A stretch of 64,000 nt of DNA from Sialis fuliginosa (GCA_961205875.1 OY540809.1:35786267-35850266), one strand, 5' to 3'; numbered from the stretch's first letter, positions 22,104 through 34,539 are shown. A program made the numbers and translations. Notes: a model not told the origin generated them from the letters alone.

Positions 22104-22632
22104 TAGTACAAGAGCTAATGACATATTTTTCTGCCCCATCTGAGCACTAGGCAGACTTACAGAAATCATTTATTCATGTGTTGTACATCATGAGAAAAAC
22201 AGTCCCGACCCCCACATTTTTTTTTTTGAAAATTGTCTCATTTGAGCATTGATGAATTTTGGAGGGATGGCAGTTTTTGATCTGTAGATGCCCTGAAAAA
22301 CAAAGGCGGACGCGTAGGATGGGGATAAAAGGTGGATAGACGCGCTCAAACATGCAATTTTTTAAATAAAAATTGTCTCTTTTGAGCATTGATGAATTTT
22401 GAAGGGATGGCAGTTTTTGATCTGTAGATGCACGGAAAAAAAGGCAGACGCGTAGGATAGAGATTAAAGGTGGGCAGACGCGCTCAAACTTGCAATTTTT
22501 TAAATAAAGACTGTCTCATTTGAGCATTGTAGAACTTTTTTTAAGGATGATAGGTTTTGATCTATAGATGACTGAAAAAACACAGGCAGACACGTAGTGT
22601 GGGGATAAGGGATGGGCAGACGCAATTGAAAG
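22104..22632 (+). repeat. Repeat D, copy 1, with about 140-bp tandem units
   Basis: Begins TAGTACAAGAGCTAATGACA and ends GGGCAGACGCAATTGAAAG. Inside, units start at 22233, 22373 and 22511 (TTGTCTCATTTGAGCATTG type), periods 140 and 138. The second copy at 32001-32567 shares both boundaries, so the tandem units belong to the mobile unit. Short open frames on the minus strand are an effect of the tandem structure. Confidence 0.8.
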
Positions 22633-23212
22633 AATGTCCTATTTATTAAACTGGGTTGTTTTGTAATTTTTTGCTTGTCCGCAATAACTCTCATTAGTTC
22701 TTTGAAAATACATTTTTTTACCCCCAACTAACGCGAAAAGGAAAAATTTCATTAATACGAAAATCTAAAAAAAAAATACATTTATGAGCTATCCAGTTTA
22801 AAATTCTTTATTTATTACAAAATAAAATAACAACCAACTTAATTTTTAAATCCACCTCTGATCCTATATGCACTTTTTCAATGATGCGAATCGCTAGAGC
22901 GTGTTCTGCTCTATGTTGTGTGGATGGAACGCTTCAAAAGCAAACGTTTATTCTGCAAGCGGGTGCAGTAGAACAAAGCCCAGTAATAACAGTTGCATAT
23001 TTAAATACCCAGAAACAAAAGAGGCTGTAATTTAATAAATATGTTTGTAAGATAACTATTTAAAAATAGGTTTTATTATTGTATGCGGAAGTCATCATGG
23101 CAAATTATAATTGCAAGTACTAATGACTTCCTTTTATCCCCTAAAGGATGTTTAATAATGTTTGATTTTTTTCAAATTAATTTTACTATTAATGTAAGTG
23201 TAATTTAATTTT
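22633..23212. other. Spacer
   Basis: Nothing recognised. Confidence 0.4.
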
Positions 23213-23960
23213 TTGCTTCCCCTCGCAATATCGAAGGTACGAGAAGCTTTGTGATCGTTTCAGATTGAGACCAAAAAAATGTTCTCCGATTTCAAAATTT
23301 TAAATTGATCTTTCCGTTTCACATCAAGACAAACACTTTTCGTTCCGTGTCTGTTTGTCTGTCTGTGTGTCCGTCTGTTCCCTGAATCCTATTCACACGC
23401 ATAACTAATGAATCACTGAATCAATATTGTTGAAACTTGGTCGGATGGTTGGGTCTGTGTAAGAGGGAGGGGTGACATCCCAAAATATTTATTTTTTTAA
23501 GATATCTCAAGAACGACACATGTTACGTGAAAATTTCCCTTACAAAGCTTTATCTCAATTTATTTATTTTTATTTTTATCTCAATTTATTTTATTTTATT
23601 TTGTTTTTCTAAATTGATATTTGCTTGGATATATTAAATGTCATTTTTACATTTTAAATGTTATTTTGGCGTTCTAAATGTCATTTTACGTTTTAAATGT
23701 CATTTTGACGTTTGCATAAATTTAGATTTAGATTGAAATTGTCAGAAAATTAAAAATATACAAAAAAATAATCAGGTGCGTTTTATGAAAAATTTCGAAC
23801 TAATATTTTTTAGTAAAATTGTACAAAAATTAAAAGGTTAACCAATTCCAGGCAATTTATCTAAATACTATCGGTTTTTATTTAAATTGTTCAATAATTC
23901 ACTACCTTTGGTGAATTTAGCACAAGGAAGCACTGTGCATTTACTTAGCAGGTGTTTTTT
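23213..23960 (-). repeat. Repeat B, copy 7
   Basis: Both ends are present (TTGCTTCCCCTCGC and AGCAGGTGTTTTTT). A deletion removes the usual block around 23455 and 23535, and four internal tandem units lie at about 23635-23715. Confidence 0.85.
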
Positions 23961-25433
23961 ATAATTGCTTGATTTTGCATGATATCACTGTTATAAATAT
24001 CCTGTGTTATATGAAAGGTTGATGAAAGTTTTATACAAATCGGTCCATTACTTTTAGAAATTAACGTTGATAATCCAACGACAGTTTTTTAGGAAATTCA
24101 ACTATTGTCTCACTTTACAAGCGAATGCTAGGAATAAATTAAACAAATTTACTAAGGCAGATTCGTAAATGGTTTAAGCCATCTTAATTAAATAAAATCA
24201 TGGAGAGAAACATTTTATATTCATTTCATTTGATTTATTGTTGAATTGTATACTTTAAAGTACAACGGTCACATTTTCTTTTTTGATCTTCTTCAATCGT
24301 CCAGAATTTGTCTGCATACTTGAAAAAAAAACAAACGATTACAGAAACACAAACGAGTGAAAAAACAAAAGCAGAACAATACGCAGGGTGGAGATGCACA
24401 TTTAAATGCTCTCGCTTCAAATAACGAGAAACAAAAGGTTTTACATTTTAACAAGTCACTTCCCCGTTGCAGTTGTTTTTTGCAAGATGTTCTATTGTTG
24501 TGCGCTCATATTATTTTATAACAATTGTAAGGAATATATTTTCTTTTTGAATTAAGTTTTCGTGACTTATATTCCCATTTTGACTGTATTTACTAGGGTG
24601 TTTTTTTTTCGGTCCCATTGGCCTATGTTTTAGCTTTGGATCAAAAGTTAACTGTCCCAAAATTTAAGACTCGTAGATCAAACCTGTGGAAGGCGCAAAC
24701 CTAGTTTTTTTTTCAATTTGATTATCATGGGAAAAATTAATTTTTAAATATGCGTGAAAGTTCGTTGAAAATTTTTTTTATTTTGATTTTATACAGCAGC
24801 ATATCAATTAAATTTCCTACAAAAAAGATCTCAAGTGCTCAATTTATAGATCCAGTATTTTTAAAGATATATTCGTTTAAAAATTATCATAAAAAGTAAA
24901 ATCCAAACTAAAAGTTTTTTTTTCCTAGTATTAACATTATATACTTTTCAAAATATAACTGAAAGTATGAAAAATAAGTCGTATTTTAGTTATATTATTT
25001 ATAAAGATATATCTACATTATCATACTGTTTGTCACAGAGAAAGACAGAAGAATAGATGGTTTGTAAACAGTCGACACACCTCGGCTCGTCCATTACCTT
25101 AATGAACTGCGGCGGACTTCGCGACTACCGACCCTAAAGTGGGGGGGATACAGGTGGGGCTAGTACGGGGATAGTGGTGAATAGAGCTGATTTCCAGCTA
25201 CTAGATCGTGCATATAGCTTTTAAAGATAACTGCAATTTCATGATTGATTATAAATGTTTATATAATATTTTATATGAAATTATAAAATTGCATTTACAG
25301 GTGATTTACAACTAGTGTAAAAAAATTCAAGGATATTATTTTAAGCAAAAAACTTTATATGAATATGTATCCTGAAGAAGCTACAACGTTCCAAAAATGT
25401 TGCCCAAAATTAGTGTTTATTTAATATCTAGAA
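23961..25433. other. Spacer with CpG-rich islet
   Basis: A CpG-rich patch lies at about 25070-25140, next to a G run. No gene recognised. Confidence 0.4.
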
Positions 25434-25955
25434 CAGCGGTTCTTTAACTAGGGTACGCGGTACTTTTGCCGGGGGATCGTCAAACATGTTTGGCATAAAT
25501 TAAAGTCCTTTTCCATTTATATTTACCAATGATTAATTACTATCTAATGACCTTCTTTGTTTTTCTGTCAGAGAGGCAGGGGGTATTTTAGTGTGTAATT
25601 GTGGCTTATTTCTGCAGTTGTAAAAGCTAATTTGTCTAGTGCAAAAAATAAAAAAAATGTATAATAAATAAATAAAATAATAAAATGTGTCGAAAAAAGG
25701 TCATTGCAGTTATAAAAGCAAAAAATGTAAGAAATGTAGTTTGAAAAAATTAATTGCAGTTGTAAAAACAAAAAATATATGAAATGTTATGCAAAAAACA
25801 AAGGTCATTGCAGTTGAAAAGCAAAAATTGTAAGTATGGAGCAAAAAAATAAGGTTGTAAAATTTTCTTAAAATAACCCCTGCAGGAAGGAGGTCCCTGA
25901 AAAATAATTGTTCAAAAGGGGGTCCCTAGATTACATTACAGTTTAAGAACCGCTG
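25434..25955. mobile_element. hAT-type MITE with internal tandem repeat
   Basis: The ends CAGCGGTTCTTTAAC and GTTTAAGAACCGCTG are inverted repeats of the CAGNGGTTC type usual for hAT elements. The 8-bp flanks ATCTAGAA and ATGCAGAG match at five of eight positions, a decayed duplication. The interior has four units of about 50 bases built on CATTGCAGTTGTAAAAGCAA. No transposase. Confidence 0.8.
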
Positions 25956-25984
25956 ATGCAGAGAGCCCATTATAATTCAATTAT

Positions 25985-26035
25985 GAAATTTGATAACCGG
26001 TATATTATTAATAAGTGTTATCAATTTCCAATATT
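25985..26035 (+). repeat. Repeat F, short fragment
   Basis: AATAAGTGTTATCAATTTCC matches part of repeat F (36170s and 60790s). It abuts a B end fragment. Confidence 0.4.
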
Positions 26036-26041
26036 AATAAT

Positions 26042-26110
26042 GAATAATTAACTACCTTTGGTGAATTTAGCACGAGGAAGCACTATGCATTTACTTGGCA
26101 GATGTTTTTT
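26042..26110 (-). repeat. Repeat B, copy 8, 69-base end fragment
   Basis: Only the terminal part ending GGCAGATGTTTTTT remains: the shortest of the truncated copies. Confidence 0.75.
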
Positions 26111-26885
26111 ACGCACGGTTCAGAAGTTAGAAGGGTCTTCCCCCCATTTTTAGAATGTCACGGTTTTTTAATTTCATATTGTCTCTGTGTACCCAAACTT
26201 TTATCTTTCGACATTTTTTATGCAATAGTGTAATTATTAACTATTATACTTTAGATAAAGATTAATTATATTTCAATATTCCGTCGATAGCTTCTTACAC
26301 ATTTTCGATTTCATATAATTAAATTTTGTCTCAATCGCATCGAATTGATTTGCCTTTCCAAATAACGTTTACGATTGATAAATTCATACAAGTGAACTGT
26401 GAAATTGAAGAAAATTAATTTAAAAAGATTCAAACTGTAAAACTCTAGACGTAATTTATTTCAATAGTAAGATCTTATATTTTTTAGTAGTCAAATATCG
26501 TATTTTCCATTTGAATAAGTATTCTGTAAATGGAATTTGAAAAAAAGAGGTTTGTTTTCTTTATAATTTAATTGGCTATGTACTATCAACTTAGTAAATA
26601 AGTTGATATATTTTTTTTTAAACTATTTTACCTACAGTTACGAATATCTTTATATACAAATAATTTCAATTATTAACGAATGATTTACACTTTACACAAT
26701 CGAGTACTAAAATGTGGCTTAATACTGAGAATCACAAATACATTACTTATATCTTTCGTGGAAATACTATTAATTAAGGTTTTTTGTAGCCAATATTTAT
26801 TATCTCTATAAATTAAAATGAATGAGGCTTATAGACTCGGGACATATTGAACCGATTTCAATGCAGTTTTCACCAAAAGTTACAT
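26111..26885. other. AT-rich spacer
   Basis: No recognised feature. Confidence 0.4.
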
Positions 26886-26935
26886 CATTTTCGTTCCATG
26901 TCTGTATGTCTGTTCCCTGAATCCTTGTCACAAGC
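26886..26935 (-). repeat. Repeat B, internal fragment
   Basis: TTCGTTCCATGTCTG...TCCCTGAATCCTTGTCACA matches the middle of repeat B. Confidence 0.55.
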
Positions 26936-27625
26936 CATTTTTGAGTAAGAAAAAAAATAAAAAATATGGTCATATTCTACTAATTGAGATGTACATTTTG
27001 ACATACCACATAAAATAAAAAACTTCTATGACGCCCTTCCCTATTATTCCAAAATTTAAAATTATATTGTTGACTTTAGTATTTGTCGTTGGTAGTCTCA
27101 CCAAAGCCTCATTACTAAAAAATTTTCAGATATTTTGAGCCAGTAGTTACATAAAATACTGCTTTTAGCCCCCTGGTGGCGCCATTTTTGAATTTAAAAA
27201 TAAAATAAAAAATAGTATCAAATTCTACTGATTGAGATCTACATTTTTATATCCCACACGTCTTGGTATACAATTTTTTTGTTTTTTTGGATTTGCTTTA
27301 AAGCCCCCTGCAGGCACCAATAATAATAATGAGGGTCAAATTCCGCTTGTTTGGTTATACATTTTAACGTGACACATGCCTTGATATAAAAAAAAATATT
27401 TTTTACCTAACTTTAGCTCCTTAGTGCTCCCCCTAAAAAATTATGTTTTCAATATATTTGCACATCTTTTACTATAGGACATCATTTTACATGTTCAATA
27501 AAAGTTTCAAGTTTCTAGCTTATATAGTTTACGAGATATTTAGTTTTGAGTGAAAAGGACAGACGAACGATCGGACGGACGAACGACAAAGTGAGATTAA
27601 TATGGTTTCTTTGGAACCCTAAAAA
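26936..27625 (+). repeat. Repeat E, copy 1, degenerate tandem blocks
   Basis: Three related blocks (about 26985, 27230, 27355) each have a GAGATCTACATTTT-type line followed by a GCCCCCTGGTGGCGCC-type line. Ends with a GGACGGACGAACGAC block and GGAACCCTAAAAAG, an end style shared with repeat K. A reverse copy of the third block lies at 62822-63020. Confidence 0.6.
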
Positions 27626-28161
27626 GAACAGTCAAAAAACTTTATAATTGTGGTATGCAGATTATGTAAGCTTCATGGCTTTATTTTAAAATATGGAATA
27701 CCTATATTTCTAAATAACATTTAATCAATTTACGAAATATTACTACCTTTAAAAGCGTAATATTTGACGCAATGCTTTTAAAAGACACTATAATTATCTG
27801 AAATGGTCACGTCTACAAAAAGAAATATCACACAAAACGTTAAAGTCGTCTGTGAGTATAATTCATTCGATCCGTTAATGTTTGCAAAAAACTCTCTACA
27901 AACGTGGTCCACGTCCGGAGCGCTTCCTGATGCTGCGAGTCAAGATGTCTCGAGTAAAGACTCACTTGCCCTCTCTCTCTCTCTCGTGTTGGCAGAGCGT
28001 TATACTTACATAGCTTCCTGTTTACACTGAAAGGGTGAGGGATGGAACGTTATTCTATGAACTATGAATGTTAAAGAATACGGTAACACAGCGTTCATCA
28101 AAATGTGTTTTAAAACTGGTGCACTATCTTATATTAACCCAATCGTGCCCAGCCTTGCATA
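27626..28161. other. Spacer with CT run
   Basis: A CT microsatellite lies near 27973-27986. A 75-codon open frame at 27803-28030 has no recognisable domain. Confidence 0.4.
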
Positions 28162-28345
28162 TACAGAGTGTCTAAATACCAGGGGAACTATAAGAGATAG
28201 AGATTCGGTTAAATGAGAGAAAAGTTACCTTTAAGAGGGGACAGTTCAATGGTGTATTTACATTTCACAAAAATTTCATAGCCTACTAGATATTAGCAAA
28301 AAACCATTTTAGTCCGAATTTTTCCATCGTGAATATTTCATATAT
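28162..28345 (+). mobile_element. Partial copy of the Tc1-type MITE at 33896
   Basis: Begins TACAGAGTGTCTAAATACCA after TA and matches, inverted, the right arm of the element at 33896-34444. The other half is replaced by the palindrome that follows. Confidence 0.65.
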
Positions 28346-28348
28346 GAG

Positions 28349-28550
28349 CATATTATTTTAAAGACACTGGATTGCACTTTAATTTAAATTATTGCGCATT
28401 CAAATATCTTACTCCGTTACCGAGATATTATGATCTAAATTCTATTAATTTAATGAAATTAGAGTGTTATATCTCGGTAACGGGAAAAGATATTTGAATA
28501 TGCAATAATTTAAATTAAAGAGCAATCCAGTGTCTTTAAAATAATATGTA
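28349..28550. repeat. Palindrome with CGTTACCGAGATAT arms
   Basis: Arms of about 80 bases: TAAAGACACTGGATTGC... on the left and GCAATCCAGTGTCTTTA on the right. A third, direct copy of the arm lies at about 28683-28765. Confidence 0.75.
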
Positions 28551-28765
28551 ACTGTAAACTTTTTTTATAGTTAATCATTATTTTTTAATGTTGTTTATTT
28601 TTTTATTTTTTTATAAAAATAATATTTTTTTAAGGGCATTTTTCAAACAATTAACTACAATAAATGTTTCACTGTTATACATATATCATTTTAAAGGTAC
28701 GGAATGTCTCTTTAATTTAAATTATTGCGCATTCAAATATCTTGCCCGTTACCGAGATATAATGC

Positions 28766-30364
28766 CCAAAAATTTATGTTTTTTTCTAATAAAGAAAATC
28801 ATTTAGGAACCTCAGGATGATATCCAATTACAAATTCCTTCGGTAGGTGTTTTAAGGATATACAAATGCAAATTTTGCGCTTATAGCGTTTTGAAGATTC
28901 GAAAAAAAAAATTTTTTCACTCCACCCTACTCCCCATCCTTCCTGTGTCCCTGTCACACCCAAAACAATCACAAACACTACCACAGATAACACACCATAA
29001 TACTACTGAGCTATCGGACTAGGACCAAGCTTGCCGACAACAAATTTGTGAAGAAAAAAAAAGCAATATAAAAAAACCGTCAAAGATCTGGAACCTTTAA
29101 ATAAAATTTCAGCAGCAAAATCTTCTTAGAAAAAACCTGACTCGGCGTTTGTAGCAACTCTTGATTAAAATTTATACTATAATATAATTTGCATATTATA
29201 TATTATAAATTAATTTACATAGTATGTTATTACCTAGCTATATAATAATATGAAAATGTAAATTTTCATATAAGCTAGAAAGATGACAAAAACTTGCTTA
29301 TAAATATACGTTCATGTTTTTAAATTTAATTTTTTTATGATGAAAATAGGTAAAATATGAACTTGATATACTAGTCATATAACTATTTATTTTACAATTG
29401 AGCCGTTTATTTTGAAAGTGGCCTTACTTCACTTCATTATTGATAATGTTGTTAATTTATCACAATAGCTGGAAAACTAAAGCTTTTTACGGAAAATGTT
29501 AGGATTTGGCGGGGCAAACACAATTAAGGTAATAATTTTGAACTTGCGTGGAGGTTTTAAGGTCATGTTGGGTTCAAAATTTTTTTTTCAAATAGAAACT
29601 TAGTTATTAAATGATGATGTCAGTTTTTATAATTCTCCTATAAACAAATTAGTTTTTTAGTTGCAAGCTTGTTTCACTTTTACCCCATTTTTCTGGTGTT
29701 TCATATTTACCCCGCTCGACCCTACTGTTAAACTTTGACGCGCCAGACATCAAATATCCTGTATTTAAAAAAAATGAATGACTGTAAACTTCTATTTTCT
29801 AAAATGAAAATAAAACCTGAGCTGACGGCCAAACCTACAAAAAGAAAAATAATGGAAAAATAAAATGCGTAAATATGTCGAGAATTTCATAAAGAATTTT
29901 TAAAATGTAAAATCCCGTTGTATTAGTACACAACTTCGTAAACATGCATACATACATATCTACATACTTACACCTACGTAAGTGTATATCAAGGGCGTGA
30001 AAATCAGAGTGTTAAAGAGAAAAACTATATGCAATAGATGTGAGGTAAAAAAAATCAATGCACTTATTCAAAAAATATAGACAATTTTTTTTATTTTTAT
30101 TTCTCTACCAAATGATTTAAATTTTCGTTGTTATATTTGCAGAAAAGAGACGCAGAAAACTGTTACTTTTTAAATGAAAATTTGTAAGTAAAGTTTTTTT
30201 CTTAATTCATAATGCAGCCTAATCTTATTCTACAATTTTAATTACCATCAAATGGGTTTTTTGTCACGTCGGAACAAACAAAACTAATGAAAGAACATGA
30301 GTAATAGGTGAATTATTTTTATAATTAATAAATTTACAAATATAATAAATAAACACATCAATAA
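28766..30364. other. AT-rich stretch
   Basis: A C- and A-rich patch at 28920-29000 faintly resembles the 3' UTR at 11840-11930 (CTTCCTGTGTCCCTGT). TTTACCCCATTTTTCTGG near 29681 is reminiscent of a transposon end. No gene seen. Confidence 0.35.
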
Positions 30365-31224
30365 AAAAAAACATCTGCCAAGTAAATACACAATGCTTTC
30401 TCGTGCCGAATTCACCAAAGGTAGTTAATTATTGAACAATTTAAATAAAAACCGATAAAGTGCTCAGATAAATTGCTTAGCATTGGTTAACCATTTAATT
30501 TTTATACAATAATAATAATAATTACTAAAAAATATTAGTTCGAAATTTTTCTTAAGACGCGCCTGATTATTTTTATCTATATTTTTAATTTTTTGAAAAT
30601 TTCAATCTAAATCTAAATTTATACAAACGTCAAAATGACATTTATAACGTTAAAAGAGCATTTAAAACGTCAAAAGGGCATATAAAACGTCAAAATGGCA
30701 TTTAAAACGTCAAAATGTCATTTAATATATCAAAGTAAATACCAATTTAAAAAACAATACACGATTTAAAAAAAATAAATTGAGATAAATCATTGTAAGG
30801 GAATATTTTACAACAAACGTTGTAGACCCATATTATAGGAAATTTAATACTCTACAAAAAATATTCTATAAAATTTTCACGTAACATATGTCGTTCTTGA
30901 GATATCTTGAAAAAATTAATATTTTGGGGTGTCACCCCTCCCTCTTACACACGATTTTGATGATTTTGAAATGGGACCATCCTCAAGCCAGACCCAACCA
31001 TCCGACCAAATTTCAATAATATCAGTTCAGTGATTCACGAGTTATGTGTGACAAGGATTCAGGGAACAGACACATGGACAGACAGACAGACACGGAACAA
31101 AAAGTGTTTGTGTTGACGTGAAACGGAAAGATCAATTTAAAATTTTGAAATCCGAGAACATTTTTTTTGTCTCAATCTAAAACGATCACAAAGTTTCTCG
31201 TATCTTCGATATTGCGAGGAAGTA
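30365..31224 (+). repeat. Repeat B, copy 9, longest (860 bases)
   Basis: Both ends are present. The extra length is largely from the internal tandem array (about 30625-30727, five or six 17-18-base units AACGTCAAAATGGCATTT). Confidence 0.9.
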
Positions 31225-32000
31225 ATACACAAAATGGTATCTTCGTTTTTGTTGTTTTTTTTAATTTCAACCTTTGTTCACTCATCTCAAAATCTGATAT
31301 CCCGCCACTGGGCATAAATGTACACATATGTATGCATGCATACATATGCGCACACCATACAAATGTTGGAGCGAAGAACATACAATACGCCAAGGATCTT
31401 GGTGCTTTGTGTAGAAGCAACTCTCACCTCTTTTGTTGAACTACCCCGACTCTCTACCCTCAGGTGACTGTAGGAGAGTTATATACAGATCTCTTTTGTA
31501 CGCGGGAGTACAGATTCTTCTTGAACGTATTGAATTCCTTTTGTAAATTTGATATATACTTCGTACATACGCATTGTGCTCGAATTAAAATTTGTTTATT
31601 ACTCGAGCTTTATCATTGCTTGTTTGAAACTTTATCTACAAAGAAGGACGGTGAAAGTTTTCTACTGTGATTAGATTTTTCTCTCTCTCTCTTTTTAGTT
31701 TGTGCAGTGTTTGGTGTCTTCAAAGAGCTTTTATTTTTATTTTTTCACCCTCTCAGTTGACTGCATATATGAAGGTACTTCGTTTATTTAGAAAATCGAT
31801 TTTCGTTATTATTTATTACTGAATTGAAACAACATTTATGTTATTAATTGTGTATCTCAATGTCGTTATGTCTTTATAGTGGACTTTTAAATTGTTCAAG
31901 TTAAAGCACATAATTTAAATTACAATTATCACAATTATATTCAAAAACAGTGTAAATTAAAAGCCTTTGTTTTGAAAATTTGTCTTTATATATTTACCTA
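31225..32000. other. Spacer with CT run
   Basis: A CT run lies at 31680-31692. Two overlapping 80-90-codon open frames on opposite strands at 31167-31439 extend out of repeat B and show no domain. Confidence 0.4.
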
Positions 32001-32567
32001 TAGTACAAGAGCTGATGACATATTTTTCTGCCCCATCTGAGCACTAGGCAGACTTACGGAAATCGTTTATTCATGTGTTGTACATCATGGGAAAAATAGT
32101 CCCAATCTCCACACCCGGGGATAAATGAGTTTAATTCCTTAGTTTACATGTATAGAAAAAGTGTATTTTTGCCCCATGTGAGCACTAATAAAATCATCAC
32201 GGGGAGTTAGTTTATGAAAAGTTAGATAGTGAAAGTGCAATGGGCAGACGCGTAGGGTGAGATAAGGGGCAGGTAGACGCACTCAAAGATGCAATTTTTT
32301 TTTAATTTGCTCCATTTGAGCATTGATGAATTTTGGAGGGATGGCAGTTTTTGATCTGTAGATGACCGAAAAAAACAAAGGCAGACGCGTATGATGGAAA
32401 TAAGGGACGGGCAGACGCGCTCAAACATGCAATTTTTTAAATGAAAATTGTCTCATTTGAGCATTGATGAATTTTTTGAAGGATGGCAGGTTTTGATCTA
32501 TAGATGACCGAAAAACATAGGGAGACGTGTAGTGTAGGGATAAGGGGTGGGCAGACGCAATTGAAAG
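32001..32567 (+). repeat. Repeat D, copy 2
   Basis: Same boundaries as copy 1. Tandem units at about 32306 and 32448, period 142, with a different first unit. Confidence 0.8.
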
Positions 32568-32735
32568 TGGCAAAGAGTTGTAAAATTTTTAAAAACATTG
32601 CATCTCCGGTACTAAATATTCCACCGATGATATCAAACATGTTTAAGAATCATCTAAGTAAGAAGAAAATTTGTCCCTTGTAGTTTTTTTGATATAAAGT
32701 ACCGTTTTGCTGAAATTTATAAATTTAAATATATT

Positions 32736-33413
32736 TAAAGCTCAACGTATGTCTGTCTGTCTGTCCGTTAGTGCGCTTATCATTCGAGAACCACTTATCC
32801 GATTTAAGTGGTTTCTTTTTTAATGCATAGGTACATTCTCTGACCAGATTATAGGCTATATTTTGTTACGTTAGGTAACATAAAGAATAAGCAGTGACGA
32901 TAATAGTAAATCAATTCGGAAAAAAGTTTGCCGTCAGTGCACTCTTTTGCAATACACTGCCTAAACCGTTCAATATTGAACAAAATAATGTATTAAAGAA
33001 TTGTGTAGAATCAAAAGATCTACAATAAAGTCAGTGACACTATATGTTTAACTTTTATATTTAAACCACAATGACTGCTTTTATGTTACAAAGAAAATTA
33101 AAAAAATTTGGCTTTTGTTTACGTGGACTTATGACCTGCAAAACATTAATCCTTATCAAAATAAATTATTTCATCGTCATAAGTACTTAATCTAGATATA
33201 ATTTGCTCATTACAGCATCCAATTTGATCGTATAGTTTAGAAAATATTGAAATAGAAGAAAAATTATTTTTACTTTTTGTTCTGATTCATTTTTGTTAGG
33301 TAGGTAATTTAAGTGTTGTTTGGTTTTTATTACAATAATAACTAATCGTGTTTGTACTTAATTCAACTATATTTTTTAAATCCTAAACAATAATTTCGAA
33401 GTCCTCGCGAGCG
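32736..33413 (+). mobile_element. Helitron-like repeat, copy 1
   Basis: Matches 44741-45560: TTTAAAGCTCAACG, a GTCTGTCTGTCTGTCCGTTAG block and AATCCTAAACAATAAT near the 3' end. The copy ends in the middle of the terminal hairpin (CCTCGCGAGCGA) and lacks CTAGT. No Rep/helicase coding. Confidence 0.6.
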
Positions 33414-33502
33414 AATAATTGAATTACAATTTACATCAGTTAAAATATTATTGCGTATATAATTACTATTTACTCTAATACACCTAACCTACATTACAAA
33501 AC

Positions 33503-33663
33503 ATGCCGAGAGTTAAAAGAATCCGTGAGTGATTATGAGATCATACTCAAAATCAGAAAACATCAGTACTGTAATGATAAGAGGTTTCAGCACACAGAGA
33601 GCGCGAAGAAGAGACATGGCAAAAGTGGTTCTACTTGAAAATATCGCTAACAAGAAGCGTTCT
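33503..33663 (+). pseudogene. N-terminal HTH remnant of a pogo-type transposase
   Basis: An ATG at 33503 opens MPRVKRIR, then one frame change leads to RSYSKSENISTVMIRGFSTQRA and further to LLENIANKKR. The order (basic start, S/Y-S-x-E-x-I-x-x-V, G-F-S-x-x-x-A, L-L-x-x-I) is that of the pipsqueak-type helix-turn-helix at the start of pogo/Tigger transposases, which binds the element's inverted ends. The frame is broken near 33525 and degenerates after a G run at 33685. No DDE domain follows. The match is by eye and weak in places; a chance resemblance is possible. Confidence 0.42.
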
Positions 33664-33895
33664 CTCTGTAGACGACACTCGACATTTTATGTGGAGGGGG
33701 GGGGGGGGTCGAGTGGGAGAATGATATACAGGAGTGTTTAAAATATATATCCATGCATATTATATTACGTATGGGGGATGAATATGATAATGTATGTTTC
33801 ATTTTAAAAGTAATTTTAAAAATTAAATGTATACATATGATGAAACAAAATAAAAGTGATGTTTTAAAAGCATTAAATTAACTTATAGTTAAATA

Positions 33896-34444
33896 TACAG
33901 GGTGTCTAAATACCAGGGGACAGTATGGTGATCTCGGAAACTATAAGAGATAGAGATTCGGTTGATTGGCATAGCCATCTTTGGATCATACAGTGTATTA
34001 AATAAATAAATAAATACTTTTTGATCATTTTTTGAGATATTTTGAAAAGTTCAAGTTGCATATCATTGAAAAGGTAATAAAATCTTCTGTTCAAAATTTC
34101 ATATTGCTTCTATTTAAGAAAACATAAGTTAGTCTCATATCTCAAAAACTATGAGATTTCTGAAAATTAAAAAAATATTTCTAAATAGACAATACTAAAA
34201 CCTACAGCATTTATTAGAAATATTTTTAAAAAATTCAAGTCGCTTAAGAAATATTCACGGTGGAAAAATTCTGACTAAAATGGTTTTTAGCTTATATCTA
34301 GTAGGCTATGAAATTTTTATGAAATGTAAATACACCATTGAACTGTCCCCTCTTAAAGGTAACTTTTCTCTCATTTAACCGAATCCCTATCTCTTATAGT
34401 TTCCGAGATCCCCGTACTGTTCCCTAGTATTTAGACATTCTGTA
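33896..34444. mobile_element. Tc1/mariner-type MITE
   Basis: Inverted ends of about 70 bases begin TACAGGGTGTCTAAATACCA (the right end reads TACAGAATGTCTAAATACTA in reverse), flanked by TA at 33894-33895 and 34445-34446. The interior is non-coding; the 62-codon minus-strand frame here is incidental. Confidence 0.85.
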
Positions 34445-34539
34445 TATAGCACATTTATTTTTTATACCCAAATATTGGAACTAATAATTTTATTATCACT
34501 CTTAAGCTTTACTGGGGTGAACTGTTCAAATTAGAGCTG

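Noticed and set aside
22174..22727. Related minus-strand frames repeated again near 32222-32640
   Set aside because: The similarity comes from the 140-bp tandem blocks of repeat D; stops interrupt the blocks and no domain is visible.
27803..28030. 75-codon frame with SLALSLSLVL
   Set aside because: The hydrophobic run is a CT microsatellite; no acceptor or donor context was found.
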